A DNA stretch of 64,000 nt from Belliella baltica DSM 15883 (GTDB taxonomy: Bacteria > Bacteroidota > Bacteroidia > Cytophagales > Cyclobacteriaceae). Position numbers and translations under genes: made by a program. Where the stretch lies: positions 558,001 through 622,000 of the forward strand of contig NC_018010.1 of the NCBI RefSeq assembly GCF_000265405.1, read 5' to 3'. The notes under the pieces are model-generated. The model did not search any database. It was not told where the DNA came from and saw only the letters and a program-made list of their open reading frames with translations. This document shows, piece by piece, positions 8,160 to 17,093 of this stretch (the first letter of the stretch is position 1; each line of letters begins with the position of its first letter).

Positions 8160-9742
8160 GTAACTACTCAGGTTGTAAATTAGCTATATGATTTAGATTT
8201 TCTAAGATATTTCCCGAACGTTTGATCAGGGTATCCACGACGGATCTTATAACACAGAAGTTTTCAGCTCCATTGTTGGATTTGAACTGTCCTGATATTT
8301 TTTGTTTCACCTTGATGTTGCGTATGGCTCTTTCAGAGGCATTGTTATCCGGTGGTACTTTTTGGTGATAGAGAAAAGTAAAAAGTGACTTTCTGTATTT
8401 CAGGAGTCTTTTTTGTAGGGATACTGCTTCTTTATGTTTTGACTCTACAGGTTGGGCGAGTAGGTTATCCATCTTCTCTTCAATGGAAGCAATACTCCTG
8501 CTATTCTCTGGATCTGGTAGTTTTTTGAGTTTTCTCTTCAGTGAGATAGCTTCCCTGAACAGGGCCCTAAGGCTGTCAGCCCATTTAGATTTATAGCGTT
8601 CAACAATGTAGTTGAGCTCCCTAAGCAGATGTGCACAACAGAGCTGGTGCAGGTTTTCCGAATAGTTGAAGTATGCCCTCCATGCATCGTGGCACAATAC
8701 TGCCTTTCCGAACCCATCGGGAAAATGTGTATTCATCGCCTTAAGTCCACGTGATTCAGATATAGCTAACAGGGTGAGTTCCTCGGTCTGATAAGTCCAG
8801 ACCCACTGTTTGTTTCCATCCACTTTAGCCCCAGTCTCGTCAGCTCCTATCACAGGACTTTTAGAGACTGCCGTCTTTATCTTTGCATATATTGGTGCAG
8901 ACTTGCGGGCAAACCTACCGATAATGTTATCGATACTCCCCTCGCTGAGATTAATACCGAAGCAGTCCCTGAGAAGTTCTTTCATCCTTCTATAGGGAAC
9001 ATACTGTCTGGCATGCAGATAACCGACAATGGTTTCAACACCGCTCCCGTACTGTATGGGGGCATTGATATTGTCAGGGAATGACCCACTGATCTTTTCT
9101 CCACAGGAACAGTTTTTGGAAAAGATTCTATGCTCGGTACATACCACTTTAATCACAGGAAGATCCAGGACCTGTCTTTTGGAGGACAGTTCTGCTGGAA
9201 CCGCCGACAGATCACCACCACAGCAGGTACAGAATAAAGGGATGTGGTTTTCTATTATGTCCGGGGAGGATGTCATTTCAAGGGTATGGCCTTTGTGTCC
9301 AGGCTGACCGCCGGTTTTGCGCCCTGTATCCTGACGGAGACTCTGATTTTTTTTGGGGCGGTTCTCGTCTTTTGAAGGGGGAACCGAGCTGTTGCGGCTG
9401 TTTTTGGGATTACGGTAACGGGCAAGCTCATTTTCCAAATCGGATACCCTAGATTTTAAAGACTTGACCTGCTCCATAAGCTGGAGGTTCATCTTGATCA
9501 GTTCCTGAATAAGCGTATCCCTGTGGTCCAATATACTATAGAAATGTTTCCTGAATATCAGCACATAATCCCATGAATACCAATAATCCACGCTGTTTTT
9601 CCCCACAAAAAAATGTGGATAAACCAACTTTAAAGCTGATTTTCGTACATTCACATACAAATACGCATCAATACACCACAGAGGGCAACAAGACTCCAAA
9701 TACTTGAATATCGGTCAGTAAATAATGTACCTGAGTAGTTAC
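8160..9742 (-). mobile_element. IS66-family element lacking tnpA/tnpB (ISBst12-like)
   Basis: Perfect 14-bp terminal inverted repeats GTAACTACTCAGGT occur at 8160-8173 and, complemented, at 9729-9742. An exact 8-bp target duplication, CTTTTTTT, flanks it at 8152-8159 and 9743-9750, the length expected for IS66. The element holds a single large transposase gene and no accessory reading frames. It interrupts the flippase-like gene in frame-restorable fashion, showing a simple, probably recent insertion. Confidence 0.95.
8164..9699 (-). CDS. IS66-family transposase (TnpC-like)
   Basis: The open frame has 511 codons. It contains an N-terminal leucine-rich coiled coil (LMEQVKSLKSRVSDLENELA), the NSRNSSVPPSKDE linker, a zinc-finger-like Cys cluster (CTCCGGDL, CSCGEK), and the DDE core: Asp in PVIGADETGAKV, Asp in VLCHDAWRAYF, Glu in DNNASERAIRNIKVKQK. 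The stop codon lies inside the left inverted repeat. The first 55-70 codons do not look like the family, so the true start is probably the TTG at 9531 (LDHRDTLIQELI) or the ATG at 9492. Intact otherwise. Confidence 0.92.
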   Translation of the reverse strand: MESCCPLWCIDAYLYVNVRKSALKLVYPHFFVGKNSVDYWYSWDYVLIFRKHFYSILDHRDTLIQELIKMNLQLMEQVKSLKSRVSDLENELARYRNPKNSRNSSVPPSKDENRPKKNQSLRQDTGRKTGGQPGHKGHTLEMTSSPDIIENHIPLFCTCCGGDLSAVPAELSSKRQVLDLPVIKVVCTEHRIFSKNCSCGEKISGSFPDNINAPIQYGSGVETIVGYLHARQYVPYRRMKELLRDCFGINLSEGSIDNIIGRFARKSAPIYAKIKTAVSKSPVIGADETGAKVDGNKQWVWTYQTEELTLLAISESRGLKAMNTHFPDGFGKAVLCHDAWRAYFNYSENLHQLCCAHLLRELNYIVERYKSKWADSLRALFREAISLKRKLKKLPDPENSRSIASIEEKMDNLLAQPVESKHKEAVSLQKRLLKYRKSLFTFLYHQKVPPDNNASERAIRNIKVKQKISGQFKSNNGAENFCVIRSVVDTLIKRSGNILENLNHIANLQPE

Positions 9743-10155
9743 CTTTTTTTTAATCCATAAATTAATTTTTTCAAAATTCACACCCTCTTTTTTAGCCGCA
9801 AACCTCTATTCCATCGGCGGACAAATAGCCCAAATGGTAGCAGCTTATTTTATCCTAATCGCTTTAGGAATAGATCAAAAAATCCTCGAGTATCAATTTG
9901 TATTTTTATTATCATCTATCGTAGCAGTCTTGCCACTCACTATTGGTGGAGTTGGTGCAAGAGAGTTGGTTTTCATCTATAGTCACGAATACATCGGAAT
10001 TGATAAAAATGCAGCTGTTGCCTTCAGCCTAATCTTCTTTTTGATCTCTGCGATAAGCTCTTTATTTGGTGCATTTTTAAAAATTGATTTTGAAAATGAA
10101 CAAAAACCCATAAAAAGCATTTAAAGAGTTTTAAACCTATTTTTAGAAGAATACA

Positions 10156-10194
10156 ACATTGAAAATTTAAAATTACATTTTAAATTTTCAATGT
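10156..10194. repeat. 39-bp perfect palindrome after the flippase remnant
   Basis: ACATTGAAAATTTAAAAT (10156-10173) is exactly complementary to 10177-10194 around a 3-base loop. A partial third copy of the arm (ATTGAAAATTTAAAT) follows at about 10214-10228, just before the AAA ATPase gene. It could be an AT-only terminator for the old flippase gene, an operator for the ATPase gene, or both. Confidence 0.7.
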
Positions 10195-10247
10195 AAATTT
10201 GATTTTTAAGGATTGAAAATTTAAATTTAATATTTACTTTTACAATC

Positions 10248-11423
10248 ATGATTTATAGAAATATTGCGTTAGAACTAGAAGAGTTACTTCAGGACTTTCC
10301 AGCCGTATCTATCTTAGGCCCACGGCAGGTAGGAAAAACTACGCTTGCTCAGGGAATCGCTGCAAAATTAGACAAAGATGCTATCTATCTAGACTTAGAA
10401 AGTCCAAGTGACAGGAGCAAACTAGCAGAACCTGAGCAATATTTCTACCTTCACAGAGGCAAATTGATCATTTTAGATGAAATTCAGAGATTGCCTGAAC
10501 TTTACCCAATACTCCGAGGAGTCATTGACAAAAGAAGAAAAGAAGGCTATCGATATGGACAATTCTTGATATTGGGATCAGCATCTTTAGAATTGATCAA
10601 GCAATCATCAGAATCATTGGCAGGAAGGATCGCTTATGAAGAACTCTTCGCTCTCAATCTTTTGGAAGTCCAAAAAGAAGATAATTCACTGGAGAGACTG
10701 TGGCTGAGAGGAGGGTTTCCCGATAGCTTCTTGGCAAGATCAAATCCGGCAAGCTTGAGATGGAGAAATAATTTCATCACAACCTACCTAGAAAGAGATA
10801 TTCCTCAAATCGCACAATTTATCCCAGCAAATAGACTTCGGAGACTTTGGACAATGTTGGCACACCTACAAGGTTCTCAACTCAATATGAGCCAACTTGG
10901 TAGTAGTATGGATCTTAGCTCTCCAACAATCAAAAGCTACATTGAATTATTAGAAGACTTACTTCTATTAAGAAGTATCAGACCATGGTTTAGCAATGTT
11001 GGCAAACGCTTGGTGAAAAGTCCTAAAGTATATATTCGAGATTCAGGTTTAGTTCATGCATTATTGAATATAGGAGAAATGGAAGAACTACTAAGCCACC
11101 CAATTTTGGGATTAAGCTGGGAAGGTTTTATCATTGAAAACATTTTATCCATATTGCCAAAAGGAGCTGAATATTGGCACTACAGGACGTTTTCTGGAGC
11201 TGAAATCGATCTTGTCATCACATTTAAAACGAAAGTGATTGCTCTTGAAATTAAGAGAACTTCGAGTCCAAAAGTCTCAAAAGGATTTATTATTTCTTGC
11301 GAAGACATCAAGGCAACAGATAAGTTTATCGTATACAGCGGCAACGAAAGCTTTCCCATAAGTAACGAAACAACTGCCACTTCCTTAGCCAATATCATGG
11401 ATTATGTGAATAAATTGGCTTGA
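10248..11423 (+). CDS. ATP-binding protein, AAA_14 + DUF4143
   Basis: 391 residues. An N-terminal P-loop ATPase with Walker A GPRQVGKTT (residues 24-32) and Walker B KLIILDEIQRLPEL (about 71-84), a sensor-like GSAS near 115, then a winged-helix segment (QLNMSQLGSSMDLSSPTIKSYIELLEDL) and the C-terminal DUF4143 nuclease-like domain (AEIDLVITFKTKVIALEIK, with Asp and the Glu-x-Lys pair). The family is common in bacteria and archaea, often scattered and strain-specific. Its molecular role is not settled. It has its own upstream region with the 39-bp palindrome and no obvious partner gene. Confidence 0.9.
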   Translation: MIYRNIALELEELLQDFPAVSILGPRQVGKTTLAQGIAAKLDKDAIYLDLESPSDRSKLAEPEQYFYLHRGKLIILDEIQRLPELYPILRGVIDKRRKEGYRYGQFLILGSASLELIKQSSESLAGRIAYEELFALNLLEVQKEDNSLERLWLRGGFPDSFLARSNPASLRWRNNFITTYLERDIPQIAQFIPANRLRRLWTMLAHLQGSQLNMSQLGSSMDLSSPTIKSYIELLEDLLLLRSIRPWFSNVGKRLVKSPKVYIRDSGLVHALLNIGEMEELLSHPILGLSWEGFIIENILSILPKGAEYWHYRTFSGAEIDLVITFKTKVIALEIKRTSSPKVSKGFIISCEDIKATDKFIVYSGNESFPISNETTATSLANIMDYVNKLA

Positions 11424-11603
11424 AGGGATCTAGGATTGGTGGGATAAAAAAAGTGTCGGCAACACGAATCCTTCTTTCTCTTAAATTGAACCATTTAGTG
11501 TTTGGCGTCAGAAACCAAAGACCTCGCACAAATCTATCTAGCTTTTCCTACCTAAACTATTCTGAATAAATGTATTAATCTTTAAATTAACAATAACTAA
11601 GAT

Positions 11604-12800
11604 TTAAAAAATCAAATTATAACCTATCCCAGCTACTACTCCAATGATGATGATCAAAGGTGAGGAAAGCTTGGTGAAATTCAACAAAAGGTAAGTACCT
11701 AAAATAGCCAATACATTGAACAAGTTCGCATCCAATGGCTCAAACAGTAAGTAAGCCGCTGCGATTAGCATCCCGCAGCTCACAGCATTAACACCTTCCA
11801 ATGCTGCACGTACTGGCCTATATTTTTTCAATTGATCCCAAAAACGGATTACAAAGAATATCAAAAATGTACCTGGCAAGAAAATCCCAGCAGCAGCGAT
11901 AAACCCACCTGTCAACAAACCCATCACGCCATATTCCCTCATTGACAAGGCTCCAACATACGAACTGATACTGAAAGTCGGTCCTGGCATTCCTTGTGAG
12001 ATTGCATATCCAGTAAGGAATTCTTGAGAAGTGAGAAACTCTTTGAACTCTACAAATTCAGTGAATAAATAAGGCACCAACACTTGCCCTCCTCCAAAAA
12101 TCAAACTTCCGTTTCGATAGAAATTTTCAAAAAGAAGAACTGATTGATTTTTGGTAATCGCACCTAAAACTGCTGCTAAAATCAATATCCCTGCCCATAA
12201 ATAGAAATTAGCCCAAGCGATTTTTAATTTCTTATCCCCTTTTTCCTTTGGGTGATTTCTGTAGTTCATGGAAGTTACCAATCCTCCTGCCAACAATAAA
12301 ATTGGAAATACATAAGGAGAATTGTAAAAGAATGAAACAAACGCAGCCAACATCATCAAAACTGTAGCTTCTGTAGTTTTGACCATTTTGAAAATAGTCT
12401 TTTGCGCAGCGTAAATGATGAATCCAATTGCCATGGGTTGGATAAATTTGGCAAAGTTTAGTGCTCCTGGTGTATTTTCTTGTAAAAAGTCAATCAAGAA
12501 AGCTGCAGCTATCATCAAAATAGTAGCAGGCAAAATCCATAAAAAAAGTGACAGATAAGCTAAATTTGGACCTCCAATTCGATAACCTATTGCTGAGATA
12601 GTTTGTGTAGAAGTCGGCCCTGGTAGAATCTGACATAAAGCATTGAGCTCCCAGAGCTCTTGTTCAGAAATGTAACCTCGCTTCCTCACCATGAGTTCTA
12701 AGACCATGGCAAGGAAAGCTTGTGGGCCACCAAATGCTGTCACAGAAAGTAGTAAAACATCCTTCAGGTAAAGATAATATCTTACTTTCTTTACTGTCAC
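11604..12800 (-). CDS. chrA: Chromate transporter ChrA family
   Basis: 398 residues of the long-chain CHR family, with two homologous membrane halves. The first half has FGGPQAFLAM and the LPGPTSTQTISAIGYR motif; the second has FGGGQVLVPYL and QGMPGPTFSISSYVG. About ten hydrophobic segments are visible. ChrA proteins export chromate and may act on sulfate-like anions. It begins one base after the stop of the 2OG-Fe(II) oxygenase gene, so the two form an operon. No chromate-responsive regulator is visible, so a real role in chromate resistance is not shown. Confidence 0.9.
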   Translation of the reverse strand: MTVKKVRYYLYLKDVLLLSVTAFGGPQAFLAMVLELMVRKRGYISEQELWELNALCQILPGPTSTQTISAIGYRIGGPNLAYLSLFLWILPATILMIAAAFLIDFLQENTPGALNFAKFIQPMAIGFIIYAAQKTIFKMVKTTEATVLMMLAAFVSFFYNSPYVFPILLLAGGLVTSMNYRNHPKEKGDKKLKIAWANFYLWAGILILAAVLGAITKNQSVLLFENFYRNGSLIFGGGQVLVPYLFTEFVEFKEFLTSQEFLTGYAISQGMPGPTFSISSYVGALSMREYGVMGLLTGGFIAAAGIFLPGTFLIFFVIRFWDQLKKYRPVRAALEGVNAVSCGMLIAAAYLLFEPLDANLFNVLAILGTYLLLNFTKLSSPLIIIIGVVAGIGYNLIF

Positions 12801-12801
12801 C

Positions 12802-13782
12802 TTATTTCTTCAATCCTAATTCTCTAAGACGTTCGTCCAAAAACTCTCCTGCTGTTGCATCTGTAAATTGCTTTGGATTACTTTCATCTATACAACTTTC
12901 CAGACAAGTCAAGTCCATCTCAGACCTTGGGTGCATAAAGAATGGAATGGAGAACCTGCTTGTATTCATCAATTCTCTTGGAGGATTGACCACACGATGT
13001 ATGGTTGATTTCAATTTTTTATTGGTCAATCTCTCCAACATATCCCCTACATTTACAACCAATTGGTCAGGAAGTGCTGTGATAGGAATCCATTTTCCGT
13101 CTTTTCTCAAAACCTGAAGTCCATCTGCACTTGCTCCCATAAGCAAAGTAATCAAATTGATATCTCCATGCTCTGCTGCTCTTACTGCATCTGCAGGAAC
13201 TTCATCAGGGTTCTCAATTGGGAAATAGTGAATTTGTCTCAAGATTGAATTCCCATACTTTACTTTATCTTCAAAATAATTTTCTGGTAATTCCAAATAC
13301 AATGCAATGGCCTTTAGCATATTTTTGCCAGCAGCTTCCAATGTTTTGAATGCTTCCAAAGCAATTTCTTCAAACTCGGGCAACTCTGTTGGCCAGATAT
13401 TATCAGGATATTCGGCTTTGATAGGATCTGAATCAGGGATACTTGCTCTATCTTGGCCCACATGGTAAAATTCCTTCAGGTCTCCTGTATTTCTTCCTTT
13501 GGCATGTTCTTTACCTTTGCCCGTGTAGCCACGCTGATAACCAATTTCTGGTTTTTCATATTTTGCCTTCACATCATCAGGAAGAGCAAAATATCTCTTA
13601 ATAATATCATAAAGGTTATCTTGTAATTCTTTACTTAAACCATGGTTTTTTATAGCAACAAAGCCAATATTATTGTAGGCTTGACCTAGCTTTTCTACAA
13701 AAGCTGCCTTTTCATTTACATCTCCAGAAGTGAAATCTGCTAAGTCTAAAGATGGAATTTCGTCATATAAAATCTCAGTCAT
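12802..13782 (-). CDS. 2-oxoglutarate/Fe(II)-dependent oxygenase, isopenicillin-N-synthase-like
   Basis: 326 residues. An N-terminal DIOX_N domain (DEIPSLDLADF ... FVAIKNHGL) precedes the 2OG-FeII_Oxy domain. The iron facial triad is visible as His205-x-Asp207 (AEHGDINL) and His262 (STIHRVVNPP), and the 2-oxoglutarate contact as Arg276-x-Ser278 (SRFSIPFF). The catalytic set is complete, so it should be active, but the substrate cannot be read from sequence. It is the first gene of an operon with chrA and is divergent from the lipoprotein gene at 13858. Confidence 0.9.
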   Translation of the reverse strand: MTEILYDEIPSLDLADFTSGDVNEKAAFVEKLGQAYNNIGFVAIKNHGLSKELQDNLYDIIKRYFALPDDVKAKYEKPEIGYQRGYTGKGKEHAKGRNTGDLKEFYHVGQDRASIPDSDPIKAEYPDNIWPTELPEFEEIALEAFKTLEAAGKNMLKAIALYLELPENYFEDKVKYGNSILRQIHYFPIENPDEVPADAVRAAEHGDINLITLLMGASADGLQVLRKDGKWIPITALPDQLVVNVGDMLERLTNKKLKSTIHRVVNPPRELMNTSRFSIPFFMHPRSEMDLTCLESCIDESNPKQFTDATAGEFLDERLRELGLKK

Positions 13783-13857
13783 ACGGATATAATTTACCTC
13801 GAAAGGTACGGTTTTTTACGCTAAATTTAAATATCTTTAGCTATACCACTAAAAACT

Positions 13858-14625
13858 ATGAAAAACTTCTGTCTCTTTACTTTCTGTGTTTTTCTATTAT
13901 CACTTAGCTCTTGCGAGTCGAGACGTGAAAAAAAAGAAGAGGTTAAAATCCCAATTACAAAAAGCGACTCCATTTCTTCTCCAGTGCCCGAGATTAGCTT
14001 TTATTTTTATGAAGAAAAGAATGACTATCCCGATGCAATAATTGAGATGTTCAGCCCATTGGGCAATCAAGTGTTTAAGCCTGGCAAAATCCCCTTCGAA
14101 TTTAATATAAAGAATTATCCTTACGGTGAAGGGCTGAGTGGTTTTCAACTCAAATTAATCCTCAATTCAGGAGATCCAATTGGTTATAATATGCCGATAT
14201 TTCAAAGAGAACTCAAAGAAGGAACATACAGAGCAATTGCATACCTAGTCGATGAAGAAGGGTTGATGCTCAAAGAGTTTGGGAATTATGTGGATAGAGA
14301 TTTTCGAGTTGGAGAAACTAGACCTTTCCCCTATTCTGCTGAGCCTTATATTGCTGTAAATTTACCTTCAGAAGGGCAAGAATTCACCGCAGAAGAAGAA
14401 GTGACTATTGATTTTTTGGTTCTTGGCGGCGAATTAAAATTAGACAAACTGAAAGTTGAAATCTCAATAGATGACATGAAATACGAAATTGAACAAGTCA
14501 CCCCAGTTAGGATCGCAAATCTCCCCAAAGGCGAGCACAGCATTGCTATTAAACTCTTGCACCAAAATGGCAATGAACTTGATGGACCATTTTCAACAAT
14601 TAGAAAAAAAGTAATTGTAAAATAA
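13858..14625 (+). CDS. Lipoprotein of unknown function
   Basis: 255 residues. A signal peptide with lipobox (LSLSSC, Cys near residue 19) predicts a lipid-anchored envelope protein. A charged linker (ESRREKKEEVK) follows. The rest looks like two beta-sandwich-like units: residues about 60-150 with MFSPLGNQVFKPGKIPFEF, and about 160-255 with LPSEGQEFTAEEEVTIDFLV and PKGEHSIAIKLLHQNG. The second unit resembles the immunoglobulin-like folds of secreted Bacteroidota proteins. I do not recognise a named family. The divergent oxygenase gene and serS on the other side give no functional clue. Confidence 0.8.
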   Translation: MKNFCLFTFCVFLLSLSSCESRREKKEEVKIPITKSDSISSPVPEISFYFYEEKNDYPDAIIEMFSPLGNQVFKPGKIPFEFNIKNYPYGEGLSGFQLKLILNSGDPIGYNMPIFQRELKEGTYRAIAYLVDEEGLMLKEFGNYVDRDFRVGETRPFPYSAEPYIAVNLPSEGQEFTAEEEVTIDFLVLGGELKLDKLKVEISIDDMKYEIEQVTPVRIANLPKGEHSIAIKLLHQNGNELDGPFSTIRKKVIVK

Positions 14626-14679
14626 ATCGTTTTTTGGCTTTCTTGTAAGATTTGGAAGATGCCTTTTAAAGAACATCCT

Positions 14680-14687
14680 TATCTTTG
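14680..14687 (+). promoter_or_regulatory. serS promoter, -7 box
   Basis: TATCTTTG fits the Bacteroidota TAnnTTTG -7 consensus and lies 34 bases before the serS start codon. A TTTG at 14651-14654 is rather far for a -33 box. Confidence 0.6.
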
Positions 14688-14721
14688 CAGCTATCAAATT
14701 TAAGACTCAAAGACACATTAT

Positions 14722-15993
14722 ATGTTACTTGTAAATACTATCAGGGACAATTTTGAGACCGTATTGGAAGGTCTTCAAAAGAGGAATTTCACCCATGCCG
14801 AGGCCACCTTACACCAAGTTTTGGAATTGGACAAAACCAGAAAAGAAACACAGACAGAAAGGGATAATTTACAAGCAGAATCAAACAACATATCGAAAGA
14901 AATTGGTGCTTTGATGCGTGAAGGGAGGAAAGAAGAAGCAGAAAAAATCAAATCAAGAACTGCTGAGATAAAATCTCAAATCAAAATCCTTGAGGACAAT
15001 TACAATAACGTCGAGGAAGATTTAAGGCAAATTTTATATACAATCCCAAATGTCCCTCATATTTCTGTACCATCAGGAAAATCAGCGGATGATAATGAGA
15101 TCGTATTGGAACATGGCAGCATTCCTGATCTTCCTGAATCTAAACTTCCCCATTGGGAATTGATCAAGAAATATGACATTATCGACTTTGATCTTGGTGT
15201 GAAAATCGCCGGCGCAGGATTCCCGGTATATAAAGGGAGAGGTGCAAGATTACAAAGAGGCTTAATCAATTTCTTCTTGGACGAGGCGATGAAAGCTGGC
15301 TATACGGAAATACAGCCTCCGATCCTTGTCAACGAAGACTCAGGCTACGGCACAGGTCAACTTCCAGACAAGGAAGGTCAGATGTATGAAGCTACAGCAG
15401 ACAAGCTCTTTTTGATCCCAACTGCAGAGGTCCCAATTACCAACTTATATAGAGACGTAATTTTGAACGAACAAGACTTCCCAATCAAGAACGTCGCTTA
15501 TACTCCTTGTTTTAGAAGAGAGGCTGGAAGCTGGGGGGCACATGTTAGAGGATTGAATAGGCTGCATCAATTTGACAAAGTTGAAATAGTGCAAGTTGTT
15601 CACCCAGATAATTCCTATGAAGTTTTGGAAGACATGAGTAATTATGTACAAAGTTTACTTCAAAAATTAGAACTACCATACCGTGTTCTTAGACTATGTG
15701 GTGGAGATATGGGCTTTACTTCTTCTTTGACTTATGACATGGAAGTCTATTCTGCCGCGCAAGAAAGATGGTTAGAAGTAAGTTCTGTAAGCAACTTTGA
15801 AAATTATCAGTCAAACAGATTGAAGTTGAGATATAAAGGCGAAGACAAAAAAACGATTTTAGCACATACTCTAAATGGTTCAGCCTTAGCTTTACCAAGA
15901 ATTGTTGCTTCCATATTAGAAAATAACCAAACAGAACATGGCATAAAAATGCCAAATGTCTTGGTCCCTTACTTAGGTTTTGACATGATCTAA
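14722..15993 (+). CDS. serS: Seryl-tRNA synthetase
   Basis: 423 residues, the normal length. The N-terminal tRNA-binding coiled coil (about 1-105) runs from DNFETVLEGLQKRN through TRKETQTERDNLQAESNNIS. The class II catalytic domain follows, with motif 2 around FRREAGSWGAHVRGLNRLHQ and motif 3 in NGSALALPRIVASILENNQ. LIPTAEVP and SSVSNFENYQSNR are conserved serine-site segments. It charges tRNA-Ser and tRNA-Sec. It is monocistronic, with its own promoter and a strong terminator. Confidence 0.98.
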   Translation: MLLVNTIRDNFETVLEGLQKRNFTHAEATLHQVLELDKTRKETQTERDNLQAESNNISKEIGALMREGRKEEAEKIKSRTAEIKSQIKILEDNYNNVEEDLRQILYTIPNVPHISVPSGKSADDNEIVLEHGSIPDLPESKLPHWELIKKYDIIDFDLGVKIAGAGFPVYKGRGARLQRGLINFFLDEAMKAGYTEIQPPILVNEDSGYGTGQLPDKEGQMYEATADKLFLIPTAEVPITNLYRDVILNEQDFPIKNVAYTPCFRREAGSWGAHVRGLNRLHQFDKVEIVQVVHPDNSYEVLEDMSNYVQSLLQKLELPYRVLRLCGGDMGFTSSLTYDMEVYSAAQERWLEVSSVSNFENYQSNRLKLRYKGEDKKTILAHTLNGSALALPRIVASILENNQTEHGIKMPNVLVPYLGFDMI

Positions 15994-16020
15994 CTCTGGA
16001 ATTTCCCAGATTTAAAACAT

Positions 16021-16060
16021 AAATCCTTAGAAAACTCTTGATGCTTTTCTAAGGATTTTT
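16021..16060 (+). terminator. serS terminator
   Basis: Arms AAATCCTTAGAAAA (16021-16034) and TTTTCTAAGGATTT (16045-16058) form a 14-bp perfect stem followed by T residues. Confidence 0.88.
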
Positions 16061-16459
16061 CATTTTTTTGACATTTTAAAATTTAAACACATAAAATTTT
16101 TTGAAATATTTCATTGAAGTAATTTCTTTTGATCAGAAAAACATAGAGCTATAATTCAGAATATTATTTGGATTATTGGAATAAATCGGTCTTTGCATTT
16201 TTCATGATAACGTTTCCGTAAAAATTTTTCATTTATTATCAAATTCATATCATTTTAATGTTTTAATTATATATTTGATAATAATAAATTATTTTCATTG
16301 CATTATTTGCAATTAAAGTTATTCATGTATAAGTTTGTATCATCATCTTTTAAAAGATACTCTCCCAAAGTAGCTGGCCTCTATTTTACATGTTCGATAA
16401 ATCGACACAGAGGTTAATCAAAAAATAAGTATTTCTTAACCCTATTAAATTATACTATT
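16061..16459. other. AT-rich intergenic region before a secreted protein gene
   Basis: About 400 bases of very AT-rich sequence without a credible reading frame. The last 90 bases (with CCTCT at about 16378 and AGAGG at about 16411) probably hold the promoter and leader of the gene at 16460, but no clear TAnnTTTG box is seen. Confidence 0.4.
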
Positions 16460-17041
16460 ATGAGATTAATGACAGCAATGATTCTTGCAATGAGCATTTC
16501 AGTTACAGCCTTTGCAAAACAAAACACACTTGAAGGAACTGTTAAACTTAAAAAAGTAGCAGACAGCAAAGTTCAATTGATTTATGGAATGGTACCGAGT
16601 GGTGCAATCACAGTTAAAATCTATGATGATTTTAACACCCTACTCCATACTGACAGAATTCTTTCCAAAAAGGAATTCTCCAAAGCTTACGATTTTTCAA
16701 AATTGGCAGAAGGAAAATACCAAATCGGGGTTTTCAACAATTCAGGAGAAATCGATCATTTGGAATTAAATCTTGGGACAGACAGAAAAGTAGAGCCTGT
16801 AGTTTTCTCGAAATTGGAAAAAGTGGAAAACAATCAATATAAACTATTGGTAAACTCTCTCCTACCGTCAAATATGACTGTTCTAATTTATGAAAACAAT
16901 CAATTGGTTCACGAGGAAGAATTATTCAATTCTAAAGGTTTTCAAAAAACTTATATCTTCAACCATAGCAGATCAAATTCTAAAATTGAATTCTTTGTAA
17001 AATCAGACAATGGATTCTCGAAACTATTAGCGACAAAATAA
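16460..17041 (+). CDS. Secreted two-repeat beta protein of unknown function
   Basis: 193 residues with a cleavable signal peptide (MRLMTAMILAMSISVTAFAK). The mature part is an internal duplication: residues about 32-105 and 115-190 align, each with a (L)PSxxxTVxIYxxxNxL segment, then F(S)KxxxxxYxF, then a closing strand (IGVFNNSG versus FFVKSDNG). The fold is probably two small beta sandwiches, as in C-terminal-domain-like periplasmic modules. No enzyme motif. Flanked by terminators on both sides, so expressed alone. Function unknown. Confidence 0.75.
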   Translation: MRLMTAMILAMSISVTAFAKQNTLEGTVKLKKVADSKVQLIYGMVPSGAITVKIYDDFNTLLHTDRILSKKEFSKAYDFSKLAEGKYQIGVFNNSGEIDHLELNLGTDRKVEPVVFSKLEKVENNQYKLLVNSLLPSNMTVLIYENNQLVHEEELFNSKGFQKTYIFNHSRSNSKIEFFVKSDNGFSKLLATK

Positions 17042-17056
17042 TAGATTAAATTCAAA

Positions 17057-17091
17057 AAAAGAGGCGTTTTCTTACCGAAAACGCCTCTTTT
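17057..17091. terminator. Bidirectional terminator between convergent genes
   Basis: A 15-bp perfect stem, AAAAGAGGCGTTTTC at 17057-17071 with its complement at 17077-17091 and a 5-base loop. A/T tracts on both sides serve the secreted-protein gene and rluB. Confidence 0.9.
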
Positions 17092-17093
17092 GT

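Larger units (their letters stand above)
7966..10124 (+). pseudogene. Flippase-like (lysylphosphatidylglycerol synthase TM, UPF0104-type) gene, 5'-truncated and split by IS66
   Basis: Two pieces, 7966-8159 and 9743-10124, read in one frame when the IS66-type element and one copy of its target duplication are removed: the codons around the joint give ITYPIFF-LIHKLIFSKF. The first piece carries the family-typical SLLDRLGGLVAIIF block. The second has FLAANLYSIGGQIAQMVAAY and PLTIGGVGARELVF, the conserved C-terminal region of bacterial flippase-like proteins, plus three hydrophobic helices. Intact relatives have about 300 residues and eight helices, so roughly the first half is missing, ending exactly at the IS21 boundary. 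The gene cannot be functional. The GT39 gene nearby could have shared a polyprenyl-linked sugar pathway with it. Confidence 0.8.

Noticed and set aside
11424..11603. Gap between the AAA_14 gene and chrA, checked for a tRNA or small RNA
   Set aside because: No cloverleaf, no strong hairpin and no promoter box seen.
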